40,788 nucleotides of DNA from Salidesulfovibrio brasiliensis JCM 12178 (GCF_001311825.1 NZ_BBCB01000021.1:1-40788), one strand, 5' to 3'; positions 30,828-40,324 are shown, counted from the stretch's first letter. Made by a program: numbers and translations. The notes: generated from the letters alone by a model not told the origin.

Positions 30828-32888
30828 CTATTCGTTGATGACCAGCTTCGGGACAATGAGCAGAACCGTCATGGGCAGCGGCTGGTCCTGAACGACAAGG
30901 ATCGAGTCGTCACGCTGCCAGCCTCTGGGAAACGGTACACTCCTGTCGCCGCTCCATGGCTGCGGCGCTTCGCCCATGGAGGTCTCCGGTGTCCTGAAGT
31001 GGATGCGCTCCAATCGTTCCGGTGTGGAGCCGACTTTGCCGCCCAGTGTCTCGTAGAACCGCACCGACACATTGAGCACGCGCTTGCGCTTGGTCTGCGC
31101 GGTGCCGCGCGCCGAGCCTGCCTCCAGCCGCATGGGCCGAATGGTCGAGGAGTACCCCAGCCCGGCGTGGACGACGGACGCCTCCAAATCGAGCTTCAGC
31201 GTACCTTCCGGGCTGACAGTCACGTCCCGGTGCACTGCCCCGTCCGCAAGGACGCTCACCGTGCGCCCGGCCAGATGCGCCAGCCCCTCCACCTCGTTCG
31301 ACGGGTCGCCCTCGCGCGTCACGCCGCTGTCCACAAAACGCCTGCGCCGGATCGCCGCCGAACTCCGGATCCAGCCGCTCCACGTAGCGACGCTCCACGC
31401 CGCCCGTGGTCCTGCGCACGATGATCCACAGCTCGTCGCGCCCCGCTCCCGGTGAGTGAACGCCGCAGACCGTCTCCACAAAGCCTCGGTGACGATGCGC
31501 GACCACGCGGTCACGTCCTGATCCCGGTGCCGGGTCAGGGCGCACAGGATGCCGTCGCGCCGCAGGCAGAAGATGATGGGGTCCGGCTCCTGCACGCAGG
31601 CCAGCGCGGTAACGCCCGGGCCGGTCACGTGGCCGGAGAGCAGGGTCAGGTCCGAGGAGACATAGGCATCCGCATCAAAGCGATAGGCCATCTCGCGGAC
31701 CTTGCGGCCACCGCGCTGAATGAACAGCGAGGCGAAGTCGAGGGTCTCGGGCAGGTGCTGCTCGGCCCCGCAGGTACCTTCGTGCGCGGCGCGCACGCCA
31801 GCCGGGGTGATGGGCTCGCCCGAACCCGCCCCGCTCACCGTCCATTCACCGCCGGAGCAGCCCACCCAGAGGCGGGCCTTGGACACCAGAAAACGAATGC
31901 CGTTGGCCTGTCGCCCGGAGAGCGTCACTTCCACGGCGTCATCGTCCAGCGGCTCCTCGCCCGGAGGCGCTTCCACGCGGTCGCCCACCTCGCAGCAGAC
32001 CCAGCACTCCTCGTCCAGCACACCGTCCGCATCATGAACGGCCTCGATGTCCGTGCCGAACGTGACCGTCCGGTCTGCCCCGTCCGGCTCGAAAATCTTT
32101 CCGCCCACATACTGGTAGTACCGAAGCTCGTCGTCCGCGTTGCGGCCTCGAAAGCCACAGCCCTTCTCAAACAGGCCGCCGTCCTTGACCGTGATGCTCT
32201 CGCCGCTCTTGCCCATGCCTGTTCCGGAGCAGACGAAATCGCGCCAGTCTGAGAGCGGGGCCTCGCGGGTCTTGAGCCGCATGTCGGTCTTGTCGCCCAC
32301 GCGGGTAAGCCAGATGGTGGCGGGCCGGTCGGGCGTGGCGGCGAGCACCAGCCGTTCCTCGTGGAAAGCCACGCAGGAGGGATAATTGCCATCCTTCCAG
32401 CATTCGGGGGCACCCTTGAAGACCATGGTCTCAAGCAGCCAGTCGGCCGCGCCGTTGCAGGTCAGGGTTTTGGGGGGATGGGCCGGATGGACCACCACCA
32501 GATGGTCGCCGGACTGGGCGTATCGCAAAGCGGCGAGTTCTTCCGGGGCATAGGGCAGGTCGAGGCGGTATTCCGCGCCTTCGGCCATGACCGGTTCGCC
32601 CGCGTGAAAGACGCGCATGCACACGCCCTCATCCACCACGCCCAGCTCCAGCAGGTAGGTGTGTTCCTCGTTGAATTCAAAGGGGATGAACAGCCCGGGG
32701 CCGTCTCCCAGCGCCTCTGCCATGAACCGGAATCCCGATCTGCGCCACGCCCCGCCATGGGGATGGACTAGAAAGTTCTCCAGTGTCCGGCAGCCGTTGA
32801 AATAGCGGGAGATGTCCACCCGGCCCTCAAGCCGTGGACTCAGCTCGCCCGCTGTGAAGTTGGTCAGTGCCGGTGTTGCGATGCTCAT
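30828..32888 (-). CDS. Phage tail nozzle (T7 gp12-like / stabilisation) protein, internal out-of-frame segment
   Basis: The 686-residue protein begins TPALTNFTAGELSPRLEGRV and GCRTLENFLVHPHGGAWRRS, the hallmark start of nozzle proteins that close the short tail of podoviruses. Further family marks are LVVVHPAHPPKTL, IWLTRVGDKTDM and IQRGGRKVREMAYRFDADAY. Between 31338 and 31480 the open frame reads an Arg/Ser-rich stretch unlike the family. The neighbouring frame there gives the expected sequence (VCGVHSPGAGRDELWIIVRR then TTGGVERRYVERLDPEFGGD), so a pair of compensating indels is present. After it the frame returns to VDSGVTREGDP. ATG 32888 follows AAGGAGCGCAC. It heads the surviving tail module. 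Confidence 0.87.
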   Translation of the reverse strand: MSIATPALTNFTAGELSPRLEGRVDISRYFNGCRTLENFLVHPHGGAWRRSGFRFMAEALGDGPGLFIPFEFNEEHTYLLELGVVDEGVCMRVFHAGEPVMAEGAEYRLDLPYAPEELAALRYAQSGDHLVVVHPAHPPKTLTCNGAADWLLETMVFKGAPECWKDGNYPSCVAFHEERLVLAATPDRPATIWLTRVGDKTDMRLKTREAPLSDWRDFVCSGTGMGKSGESITVKDGGLFEKGCGFRGRNADDELRYYQYVGGKIFEPDGADRTVTFGTDIEAVHDADGVLDEECWVCCEVGDRVEAPPGEEPLDDDAVEVTLSGRQANGIRFLVSKARLWVGCSGGEWTVSGAGSGEPITPAGVRAAHEGTCGAEQHLPETLDFASLFIQRGGRKVREMAYRFDADAYVSSDLTLLSGHVTGPGVTALACVQEPDPIIFCLRRDGILCALTRHRDQDVTAWSRIVTEALWRRSAAFTHRERGATSCGSSCAGPRAAWSVATWSGWIRSSAAIRRRRFVDSGVTREGDPSNEVEGLAHLAGRTVSVLADGAVHRDVTVSPEGTLKLDLEASVVHAGLGYSSTIRPMRLEAGSARGTAQTKRKRVLNVSVRFYETLGGKVGSTPERLERIHFRTPETSMGEAPQPWSGDRSVPFPRGWQRDDSILVVQDQPLPMTVLLIVPKLVINE

Positions 32889-33056
32889 GTGCGCTCCTTG
32901 TTTCGCGGCCGGTCTCCCGGCGGGTTTGCGCGGCAGTATACCCCCGGGTTGCGGCCCCGGAAGAAAATGGACGCTCAAAGGAACGAAAAGGAGCAGGATT
33001 ACCGCTTGACAGGGGTGAAGAAAGCGGCTGAAAACCGCCTGCACGGGAGCCACCTC

Positions 33057-34079
33057 ATGAATGAACTGAAAAACCGCCTGAACACGCCGCTTACCCTGCG
33101 CGGCAGAACCGTTGCCAACCGGCTCTGGCTCGCGCCCATGGCCGGGCTGGGGCACATCGCCTTCCGGCAGGTGCTGGACGGCTTTGGCGGCTGCGGTCTG
33201 ATGATGACCGAGATGACATCCGCGAAGGCGCTTCCCAACGAGAACCCGAAGATTTCTCCCGTGTTCCGCTGGCGCGAGGAGGAGCTGCCGCGGCTCGTGT
33301 GCCAGCTCATGGGCTCACAGCCGCAGGAGATGGCCGACGCTGCCCTGCGGGTGCAGGACGAAGGGTTCTTCGGGGTGGACGTGAACATGGGCTGCTCGGT
33401 CTCGGCCATCGTCAAGCGCCGGGCCGGAGCCGCGCTGCTGCGCGAACCGGACAGGGCCGTGGAGATCGTCCGGGCCATGCGCAAAGCCGTGGACATCCCG
33501 CTGATGGTCAAGTTCCGCACGGGATGGGAGAACGACCCGTCCGGGGCCGTAGAGCTGGCCCGCCGTTTCGAGGACGCGGGCGTGGACTGCCTCGTCTTTC
33601 ATCCGCGAGTCTCCCCCGACCGCCGGTCCCGCCCCCCGGTCCTTGAGCACCTCCGGCAGGTCTGCGAGGCCGTGGACATCCCGGTCATCGGCAACGGCAA
33701 CGTATTCCTGCCCGTAGACGGCCTGAAAATGCTCGACACCACCGGCTGCGACGGCCTGTCCCTCGGCCGCATGGCCGTGGCCCGCCCATGGCTCTTTTCA
33801 AGCTGGTGCAGTAACTTCACGCCCGGAGCCGACATCCACCGCATCACCGCGCTCGCCATGCTCGACGCGCTGGAAGAGCACTATGAACCGACCCGCGCTG
33901 TTAAACTGTATAAAAAGTACGCGATCTACCTCGCGGCCAACTTCTCATTCGGCGTGCGGCTGCTGCCCAAACTCACCGCCGGTGACTCCATCGAGCAGTT
34001 CCGGGAAAACGCCCGACGCGAGCTGACCGGGGAGCAGGCCCTCGCCACCCGGCCGAACATCCACCTTTTCACGCGCTGA
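33057..34079 (+). CDS. tRNA-dihydrouridine synthase family protein
   Basis: Dus enzymes reduce uridines in the tRNA D-loop using FMN and NADPH. The 340-residue protein has the FMN-binding start LWLAPMAGLGHIAFRQVL, the conserved active-site segment VDVNMGCSVSAIVKRRAGAA with the catalytic Cys in NMGC, VKFRTGWEND, LVFHPRVSPDRRSR and the phosphate-binding IPVIGNGNVF with DGLSLGRMAVARPW. The Pro that usually follows the catalytic Cys is Ser here. ATG 33057 follows GGGAG and matches the usual Dus start; in-frame ATGs at 32889 and 32967 lie upstream, over a region that contains the divergent nozzle gene's leader. Confidence 0.92.
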   Translation: MNELKNRLNTPLTLRGRTVANRLWLAPMAGLGHIAFRQVLDGFGGCGLMMTEMTSAKALPNENPKISPVFRWREEELPRLVCQLMGSQPQEMADAALRVQDEGFFGVDVNMGCSVSAIVKRRAGAALLREPDRAVEIVRAMRKAVDIPLMVKFRTGWENDPSGAVELARRFEDAGVDCLVFHPRVSPDRRSRPPVLEHLRQVCEAVDIPVIGNGNVFLPVDGLKMLDTTGCDGLSLGRMAVARPWLFSSWCSNFTPGADIHRITALAMLDALEEHYEPTRAVKLYKKYAIYLAANFSFGVRLLPKLTAGDSIEQFRENARRELTGEQALATRPNIHLFTR

Positions 34080-34116
34080 GCATTGACACCCGCTCCCGCC
34101 GGTTTTAGCAAGGCGG

Positions 34117-34731
34117 ATGATGCGCGCCCTTGATCTCTCCCATCCCCTTGAACCCGGCATGCCGGTTTACCCCGGCGACCCCAAGACGGACATACGCACT
34201 GCGGCCACAGTCAAGGAAGACGGCTTTGCCAGCGCATGGCTCGGGCTGCCCTCCCATGCCGGGACGCATGTGGACGTTGCGGCGCACATGCTGGCGGATG
34301 GCACCGACGTTGACGCGCTCTCTCCCGAGGCGTTCATCGGAACCGGTGTGATGATCCACGCGCCAAAGGGAGCCATCGGGCCGGAAGTCCTTGAAGGCCA
34401 AAACGAGGCGGACTTCATCCTGCTCCGCACCGGCTGGGACCGTTTGTGGGGAACGCCGGGCTACTACAAGGACCACCCGCACCTGTTACCGGAAACGGCT
34501 GAAGCGTTGGCCCGCCTTGCGCGAAAGGGCGTGGGCATGGATTTCCCGTCCCCCGACCCGATGGGCCGGACCGAGGCGCATGAACTGTTTTTCGGTGCAG
34601 GACTGGTCATCATCGAAAACCTTCGCGGGCTCGAAGCCCTTGCCGAGACCATCTTCACCTTTTCCTGCCTGCCGCTGAAACTCACTGGCGGGGGCGGCGG
34701 TCCCTGCCGAGCCGTGGGGATACTGCCATGA
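34117..34731 (+). CDS. Cyclase-family metal hydrolase (kynurenine formamidase-like)
   Basis: The 204-residue protein carries the metal-binding signature SHAGTHVDVAAHM (HxGTHxDxxxH) of the cyclase/formamidase family, plus LSHPLEPGMPVYPGDPK at the start and TGWDRLWGTPGYY, GMDFPSPDP. Members hydrolyse N-formylkynurenine or other amides and esters using bound Zn2+ or Mn2+. No tryptophan-degradation genes are nearby, so the substrate is unknown. The true start may be ATG 34117 or the adjacent ATG 34120, both after AAGGCGG. It overlaps the EamA gene by four bases. Confidence 0.88.
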   Translation: MMRALDLSHPLEPGMPVYPGDPKTDIRTAATVKEDGFASAWLGLPSHAGTHVDVAAHMLADGTDVDALSPEAFIGTGVMIHAPKGAIGPEVLEGQNEADFILLRTGWDRLWGTPGYYKDHPHLLPETAEALARLARKGVGMDFPSPDPMGRTEAHELFFGAGLVIIENLRGLEALAETIFTFSCLPLKLTGGGGGPCRAVGILP

Positions 34732-35618
34732 ACCGGGAAGGCAACCTCTTCATCTACCTCCTCCTAGTCGGCACCATGGCCCTCTGGGGCGGCACATGGA
34801 TCACCGGGAAGATGCTGGCAGGCTCCATGGGACCGCTCTCGGCCTCGTTCCTACGCTTCATCTCGGCCTCGGTGTTTCTGGTGGCCATGGCGTGGCGGCA
34901 GGAGGACCGCTTTCCGGGCATCTCCCTGCGCCATGTCCCGCACGTTTGTTTTCTGGGGCTGACGGGCGTGTTCATGTACAGCTGGTTTTTCTTCAAGGGA
35001 CTCCAGACGGTCCCCGCCAGCCGCGCCGCGCTCATCGTGGCCTGTATCCCGGTCTGCGTGGCCTCGGTTTCCGCCCTGATCTTCCGGGAGCGGTTCGGCC
35101 CCATCCGCATTGTGGGGACGCTGCTCTCCCTCGCCGGGGTGGCCATGGTCCTCTCGGACGGCGACCCGATCTCGCTGTTTGAAAGCGGTGTCGAGACAGG
35201 GGATCTTTTGATCCTCGGCTGTGTGGCCGCGTGGACCGGCTACTCCATCGGCGGACGGGTTGCCATGCAACACCTTCAGCCAGCCCGAGCCGTCATGTGG
35301 TCGTGCGTCTTCGGCAGCCTTTTCCTGCTCGTCCCGGCCCTGCAACAGGGGCTTGTCGCGGACGTGACCCACTCCACCCTCACCGACTGGGCGAACATCC
35401 TGTACCTCGGGGTGGCCGCAACCGGCGTCAGCTACGCATGGTACTACCGGGGCATTCAGGCCATCGGTCCGGCCCGCGCTGCCATCTTCATCAATCTCGT
35501 GCCGGTCTTCGCCATCCTCTTCGCCACCATCCTGCTGGGTGAATCCGTTGCCCTCTCCCTGCTCGGCGGCGGCGCCATGGTCATTGTCGGCGTTACCCTG
35601 ACCAACCGCTTCAAGTAG
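34728..35618 (+). CDS. EamA-family (drug/metabolite) transporter
   Basis: The 296-residue protein is an inner-membrane exporter or permease with ten predicted helices in two EamA repeats (about 8-140 and 155-290). The repeats show MALWGGTWITGKML, GLQTVPASRAALIVACIPVC and IQAIGPARAAIFINLVPVFA, with the last helix VALSLLGGGAMVIVGVTLTN. Substrates are typically amino acids or metabolites and cannot be assigned. Its start overlaps the stop of the cyclase gene (ATGA), so export of the hydrolase's product or of its substrate is a reasonable guess. Confidence 0.92.
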   Translation: MNREGNLFIYLLLVGTMALWGGTWITGKMLAGSMGPLSASFLRFISASVFLVAMAWRQEDRFPGISLRHVPHVCFLGLTGVFMYSWFFFKGLQTVPASRAALIVACIPVCVASVSALIFRERFGPIRIVGTLLSLAGVAMVLSDGDPISLFESGVETGDLLILGCVAAWTGYSIGGRVAMQHLQPARAVMWSCVFGSLFLLVPALQQGLVADVTHSTLTDWANILYLGVAATGVSYAWYYRGIQAIGPARAAIFINLVPVFAILFATILLGESVALSLLGGGAMVIVGVTLTNRFK

Positions 35619-35647
35619 CCTCTCCACATCCCTTCACACCAAAGAAC

Positions 35648-35664
35648 GGGGCTTTGCCTGCCCC
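35648..35664 (+). terminator. Weak intrinsic terminator after the EamA gene
   Basis: GGGGC (35648-35652) pairs with GCCCC (35660-35664) around a seven-base loop, followed 12 bases later by TCTCTTTTC. The stem is short and the T-run delayed. Confidence 0.35.
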
Positions 35665-35751
35665 AATGTCTCTTTTCGTCCATCCCCAAAGCGCTTCTTT
35701 TCCGCATTCAAGCAAAACGGGTTGCATTGCACCATCGATTGCGCACCGCTG

Positions 35752-35778
35752 TTGACACGATTTTTCATCCAATATACG
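35752..35778 (+). promoter_or_regulatory. Possible promoter of the metal transporter operon
   Basis: TTGACA (35752-35757) and TATACG (35773-35778) lie in an AT-rich stretch about 55-80 bases before the start codon. The 15-base spacer is shorter than ideal. A loose inverted repeat (AAACT...AGTTT, about 35787-35805) follows and could be an operator; no known regulator box is recognised. Confidence 0.45.
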
Positions 35779-35829
35779 CATAACAAAACTCAATTTACCA
35801 AGTTTATTCACACCGTTCACGGAGGAAAT

Positions 35830-36984
35830 ATGCGCCGTTTTTGGATTCTGCCGCTTCTCGCCCTGCTTCTCTGCGCCTGTTCGGAAAACGGCACTGAGCC
35901 GACCCAGCCAGCCACAGAAACCGTTACCATAACCGACGCCCTTGGCCGGTCCGTGACCATCCCCAAGGTCGTTGAGCGTGTGATCTGCTCCGGACCGGGC
36001 TGCCTGCGCTACCTGACCTATCTTCGCGCGCAGGACCGGGCCATTGCCGTTGACTCCATCGAGAAACGCAAGACCCGCATCGACGCCCGCCCGTATGCCA
36101 TGACCAACCCGCAATTCAAGAAGCTGCCCCTGTTCGGCGAATTCCGCGGCCGCGACAATCCCGAACTCATCGCCGCCCTTGACCCGCAGCCGCAGGTTAT
36201 CTTCAAGACCTACTCCACCTCAGGCCACGACCCGGAAGAATTGCAGGCCAAGACCGGCATCCCCGTGGTCTGCCTCGACTACGGCGACCTCGGCCTGCGG
36301 CGCGACGCGGTTTACGAATCCCTGACCCTGATGGGCATGGTGCTCGGCGTGGAACAACGCGCCGAAGAGGTGATCGGCTTCCTGAAGACCACCATCGCCG
36401 ACCTTGCCGCACGGACCGAAGACGTATCCGAGCGCCCCACCTGCTTTGTCGGCGGCATTGCCTTCAAAGGCCCGCACGGCTTCCGCTCCACCGAACCGGG
36501 CTACCCCCCGTTCCTGTTCCTGAACGCCGCCAACGTGGCCGCCCCGGAATCCGGCAAGCCGCCGCGTCATGCGGACGCCACCAAGGAGCAGATCGTCACC
36601 TGGAACCCGGAATACATCTTCGTTGACCTCTCCACCATCCGGGCCGGGGCCGAGTCCAATTCACTCTATGAACTGGCCAACGACGAGGCGTACAAGCACC
36701 TTACCGCCAACAGAGAAGGCCGGGTGTTCGGCGTCCTGCCATACAACTGGTACACCTCCAACCACGGCAATACGCTGGCCGACGCTTATTTCATCGGCAA
36801 AACGCTCTATCCCGAACGCTTCGAGGACATCGACCCCGTCTCCAAGGCTGACTCGATCTATACCTTCCTTGTGGGCGGTCCGGTCTTTGACGAACTGAGC
36901 AAGGCGTTCGGCAATCTGGCCTTTACCAAACTCGACGCATCGTCCATCCGCATCGGCGACGACGCGGAAGTGCTGGAGCAGTAA
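35830..36984 (+). CDS. BtuF/FepB-type ABC transporter substrate-binding lipoprotein
   Basis: The 384-residue protein has a lipoprotein signal (LLCAC, lipidated Cys17) and a class III periplasmic binding fold (about 35-360): TITDALGRSVTIPKVVERVI, NPELIAALDPQPQVIF and WNPEYIFVDLST. It is longer than BtuF (266) and similar to binding proteins of iron chelates, cobalamin, or molybdate/tungstate (MolA type). The linked FmdE gene favours a metal oxyanion or metal complex used in anaerobic enzymes, which is inference. ATG 35830 follows GGAGGAAAT. It is the first gene of a four-gene operon; the permease gene starts two bases after its stop. Confidence 0.92.
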   Translation: MRRFWILPLLALLLCACSENGTEPTQPATETVTITDALGRSVTIPKVVERVICSGPGCLRYLTYLRAQDRAIAVDSIEKRKTRIDARPYAMTNPQFKKLPLFGEFRGRDNPELIAALDPQPQVIFKTYSTSGHDPEELQAKTGIPVVCLDYGDLGLRRDAVYESLTLMGMVLGVEQRAEEVIGFLKTTIADLAARTEDVSERPTCFVGGIAFKGPHGFRSTEPGYPPFLFLNAANVAAPESGKPPRHADATKEQIVTWNPEYIFVDLSTIRAGAESNSLYELANDEAYKHLTANREGRVFGVLPYNWYTSNHGNTLADAYFIGKTLYPERFEDIDPVSKADSIYTFLVGGPVFDELSKAFGNLAFTKLDASSIRIGDDAEVLEQ

Positions 36985-36986
36985 CC

Positions 36987-38053
36987 ATGCACTTTGCGGA
37001 CGGTCAGGTACCCGAGGAGTACCGGCGGCACACGGCGCGTCGGACATGGATGGTCGCGGCGGCCGGGGTCGGTCTCGTGGCGGTCCTCGGCTACGCATTG
37101 TCCATGGGCGCGGCCCAGCTCTCCCTCAGCGCGGTCTTCCGCGCGCTGGCGGGACTGGGCGTTGAACCTCGCGTCAACACTATCGTCTGGAACATCCGCC
37201 TGCCGCAGGCCCTCGCAGCGATTCTTGCGGGGATGGCCCTGTCGTCATCAGGTGCGGTCATGCAGTCGGTGCTGCGAAACCCCCTCGGGTCGCCGTTCAC
37301 TCTCGGCGTGACCCACGCGGCCGCCTTCGGCGCGGCGATTTCGGTCATGCTGCTCGGCAGCGGCACCATGCACTCCACCGGCGGCGACGCCGTGGTCATC
37401 AGCAACCCATACGCCACCACCACCGCAGCCTTTGCCATGTCCATGGTCGCCACGTTCGTGGTGCTCGGCGTGTCCCGCCTGCGAAGCGCCTCGCCCGAGG
37501 CCATGGTGCTGACCGGCGTGGCCCTCGGCTCGCTCTTCACGGCCGGGACCATGTTCCTGCAATACTTCGCGGACGACGTACAGCTCGCGGCCATGGTCTT
37601 CTGGACCTTCGGCGACACCGCTCGGGCCGACTGGGCCGAACTGGCGGTCATTGCAGGCGTGACCCTGCCCGCCCTCGGATTCTTCCTCTACAACCGCTGG
37701 AACTACAACGCCATCGACGCGGGCGACGAGACCGCCAAGGGCCTCGGGGTCCGCGTGGAGCGCGTCCGTCTTTTCGGGATGCTCGTGGCCGCGCTGGTCA
37801 CGTCCGTGGTCACGGCCTTTCTCGGGGTCATCGGCTTCGTGGGGCTGGTCTGTCCGCACATGGTCCGCCGCTTCACGGGCGACGACCACCGCTTCCTGCT
37901 GCCCGGCTCCGCCCTTTTCGGCGGCCTGCTTCTGCTCACGGCAGATACCGCTGCGCGGCTGATGCTCGCCCCGCACGCGCTGCCCGTGTCCGTTCTGACA
38001 GCCTTCATCGGCGCGCCCATGTTCCTGTGGCTCGTCATGCGAGGGAGACGCTC

Positions 38054-38057
<4 letters not shown>
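36987..38057 (+). CDS. BtuC/FecCD-type ABC transporter permease
   Basis: The 356-residue protein is the inner-membrane channel of the transporter. It has about ten helices and the family motifs IRLPQALAAILAGMALSSSG, MQSVLRNPLGSPFTLGVTHA and the cytoplasmic coupling region FLGVIGFVGLVCPHMVRR, followed by PGSALFGGLLLLTADTAAR. The extended N-terminus (VPEEYRRHTARRTW) is cytoplasmic. Stop and start overlap with the ATPase gene by four bases. Confidence 0.94.
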
Positions 38058-38860
<803 letters not shown>

Positions 38861-38869
38861 GAGCCTGCA

Positions 38870-39481
38870 ATGACCTGCACCATAGACAGCAAGAAGATCG
38901 ACGACTGCATCGAATTCCACGGCCACGTCTGCCCCGGCCTGTCCATCGGCATCCGCGCCGCGGAGTACTGCCTTCAGGCGTTCGGCCACAACAGCGACGA
39001 GCCGGTATGCGCGGTCTGCGAGACCGACATGTGCGGCGTGGACGCCATCCAGTTCCTGACGGGCTGCACCTTCGGCAAGGGCAACCTCATGCACCGTGAC
39101 TGGGGCAAGACCGCCTTCACCTTCTACCGCCAGCGCGACGGCAAGGGAGCACGGCTGACCATGATCCCCGGCGCGCTGGGCAAAACCCACGAACGGGCCG
39201 CCGAGCTGATGAAGAAGAGCGTCGACGGTTCGCTTACGGCCGAGGAAAAAACCGAACTTGCCGGGCTCCGCGTGGCCCAGCAGACCAAGCTCATGGAAAT
39301 GCCGCTGGAGGAACTCTTCGAGATCAATGAGCCGCAGACACCCATGCCCCGCGGGGCTCGGATTCTGGAGACACTGACCTGCGCCGAGTGCGGCGAGGGC
39401 GTCATGGAATCGCGCAGCAGGCGAATGGGCGGGCAAACCCTGTGCATTCCATGCTTTGAAGGCATGGACCAGAAACGCTGA
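38870..39481 (+). CDS. FmdE-family protein with C-terminal zinc-finger
   Basis: The 203-residue protein has the FmdE signature CIEFHGHVCPGLSIGIRAAE and VCETDMCGVDAIQFLTGCTF, with His, Cys and Asp residues positioned for a metal site, then a helical region and a C-terminal zinc ribbon (CAECGEG and CIPCFEG). FmdE was named as a subunit of molybdenum formylmethanofuran dehydrogenase, but most bacterial copies occur with metal ABC transporters and have no assigned activity. Here it closes the transporter operon and is followed by a strong terminator. A role in handling the imported metal, perhaps molybdenum or tungsten, is inference. Confidence 0.93.
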   Translation: MTCTIDSKKIDDCIEFHGHVCPGLSIGIRAAEYCLQAFGHNSDEPVCAVCETDMCGVDAIQFLTGCTFGKGNLMHRDWGKTAFTFYRQRDGKGARLTMIPGALGKTHERAAELMKKSVDGSLTAEEKTELAGLRVAQQTKLMEMPLEELFEINEPQTPMPRGARILETLTCAECGEGVMESRSRRMGGQTLCIPCFEGMDQKR

Positions 39482-39490
39482 TTCCCCTTG

Positions 39491-39520
39491 GCGGCCGTGC
39501 GGAAGCGCGGCCGCTTTTTT
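39491..39520 (+). terminator. Strong intrinsic terminator of the transporter-FmdE operon
   Basis: GCGGCCGTGC pairs with GCGCGGCCGC around GGAA (ten pairs, one T-G), followed by six T residues. It begins ten bases after the FmdE stop. Confidence 0.92.
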
Positions 39521-39559
39521 CGTTTTCCCGGCAAGGGCGGTGTGCTAGAACTCGGAGCC

Positions 39560-39772
39560 ATGGAAGATAGAATCGAACGACTGGAAAGCATTGTCTCCCT
39601 GCAGGAGCGGACCATAGAGCAACTTGACGGGGTGGTCACCGACCAGCAGCGGCAAATCGACGAACTGGAACGGAAGCTCATGCTCCTCGGCCAGCGGCTC
39701 AGGGACATGCAGACCGATGACGATCCCGAAGGCCCGGAGCCGCCGCCACCGCATTACGGAGGAGGCCGCTAG
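39560..39772 (+). CDS. slyX: SlyX-family coiled-coil protein
   Basis: The 70-residue protein shows the SlyX pattern: a short coiled coil (RIERLESIVSLQERTIEQLD, DQQRQIDELERKLMLLGQRL) and a proline-rich end (PEPPPPHYGGG). Function is unknown in all species. ATG 39560 follows TCGGAG. It ends four bases before the cupin gene. Confidence 0.9.
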   Translation: MEDRIERLESIVSLQERTIEQLDGVVTDQQRQIDELERKLMLLGQRLRDMQTDDDPEGPEPPPPHYGGGR

Positions 39773-39776
39773 CTTC

Positions 39777-40283
39777 ATGCAGTACACCGCTGAAACCATC
39801 ATCAGGGAACTTGGACTGGTGCCGCACCCCGAGGAAGGAGGCTTCTTTCGCGAAACCTACCGCGCCGAAGAGACCATCACCCATACGGCTCTGCCCGACG
39901 TTTACGACGGCCACCGCCACCACAGCACGGCCATCTACTACCTGCTGACTCCCGAGACATTCTCGCACCTGCACCGCCTGAACTCGGACGAGGTGTTCCA
40001 CTTCTACATGGGCGACCCGTGCGAGATGCTGCAACTGCATCCTGACGGTCGGGCCGAGACCGTGGTGCTCGGCCACGACATCCTCGCGGGCCAACACCCG
40101 CAGGTGCTGGTTCCCAAGGGCGTCTGGCAGGGGATGCGTCTGCTGCCGGGCGGGACATACGGCCTCATGGGCTGCACCGTGGCTCCCGGATTCGAGTTCG
40201 TGGACTACGAACACGCGGACCGCGCCGAACTGCTTCGCCAGTATCCCGAGGCCGAAGCCGACATCATCCGCCTGACGAAATAG
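39777..40283 (+). CDS. DUF985-family cupin protein
   Basis: The 168-residue protein is a single cupin barrel of the DUF985 type, with LGLVPHPEEGGFFRETYRAE, the conserved STAIYYLLTPETFSHLHRLN, DEVFHFYMGDP and VLVPKGVWQGM, and a GCTVAPGFEFVDYE end. Some relatives are annotated as sugar-binding or epimerase-like, but no reaction is established. ATG 39777 lies four bases after the slyX stop, with GGAGG about 13 bases upstream, and is probably cotranscribed with slyX. Confidence 0.9.
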   Translation: MQYTAETIIRELGLVPHPEEGGFFRETYRAEETITHTALPDVYDGHRHHSTAIYYLLTPETFSHLHRLNSDEVFHFYMGDPCEMLQLHPDGRAETVVLGHDILAGQHPQVLVPKGVWQGMRLLPGGTYGLMGCTVAPGFEFVDYEHADRAELLRQYPEAEADIIRLTK

Positions 40284-40286
40284 CCG

Positions 40287-40318
40287 AAACGGGGCACCCG
40301 CAAAGAGCGGATACCCCG
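40287..40318 (-). terminator. Intrinsic terminator of the gp11-like gene
   Basis: On the minus strand CGGGGTATCCGC pairs with GCGGGTGCCCCG around TCTTT and runs into TTT. Two G-U pairs exist only in the minus-strand RNA, so it works in that direction. It begins seven bases past the gp11-like stop. Confidence 0.6.
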
Positions 40319-40324
40319 GACAGG

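Larger units (their letters stand above)
26554..32888 (-). mobile_element. Podovirus-type tail module (prophage remnant or domesticated particle locus)
   Basis: Five consecutive minus-strand genes encode, in transcription order, a T7 gp12-like nozzle protein, a small helical internal-type protein, a fibre base protein, a LamG/SPRY-like fibre and a fibre assembly protein, ending at a terminator. No integrase, terminase, portal, capsid or lysis gene is visible, and no attachment-site repeat was found. The gp11-like adaptor gene expected just upstream lies instead at 40325, beyond 7.4 kb of cellular genes. The fibre gene looks lower in GC than its surroundings. Confidence 0.8.

Noticed and set aside
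32889..33056. Longer N-terminal start for the Dus gene (ATG 32889 or 32967)
   Set aside because: The added residues match no Dus sequence, and the region lies in the leader of the divergent nozzle gene; ATG 33057 fits the family start and has GGGAG before it.
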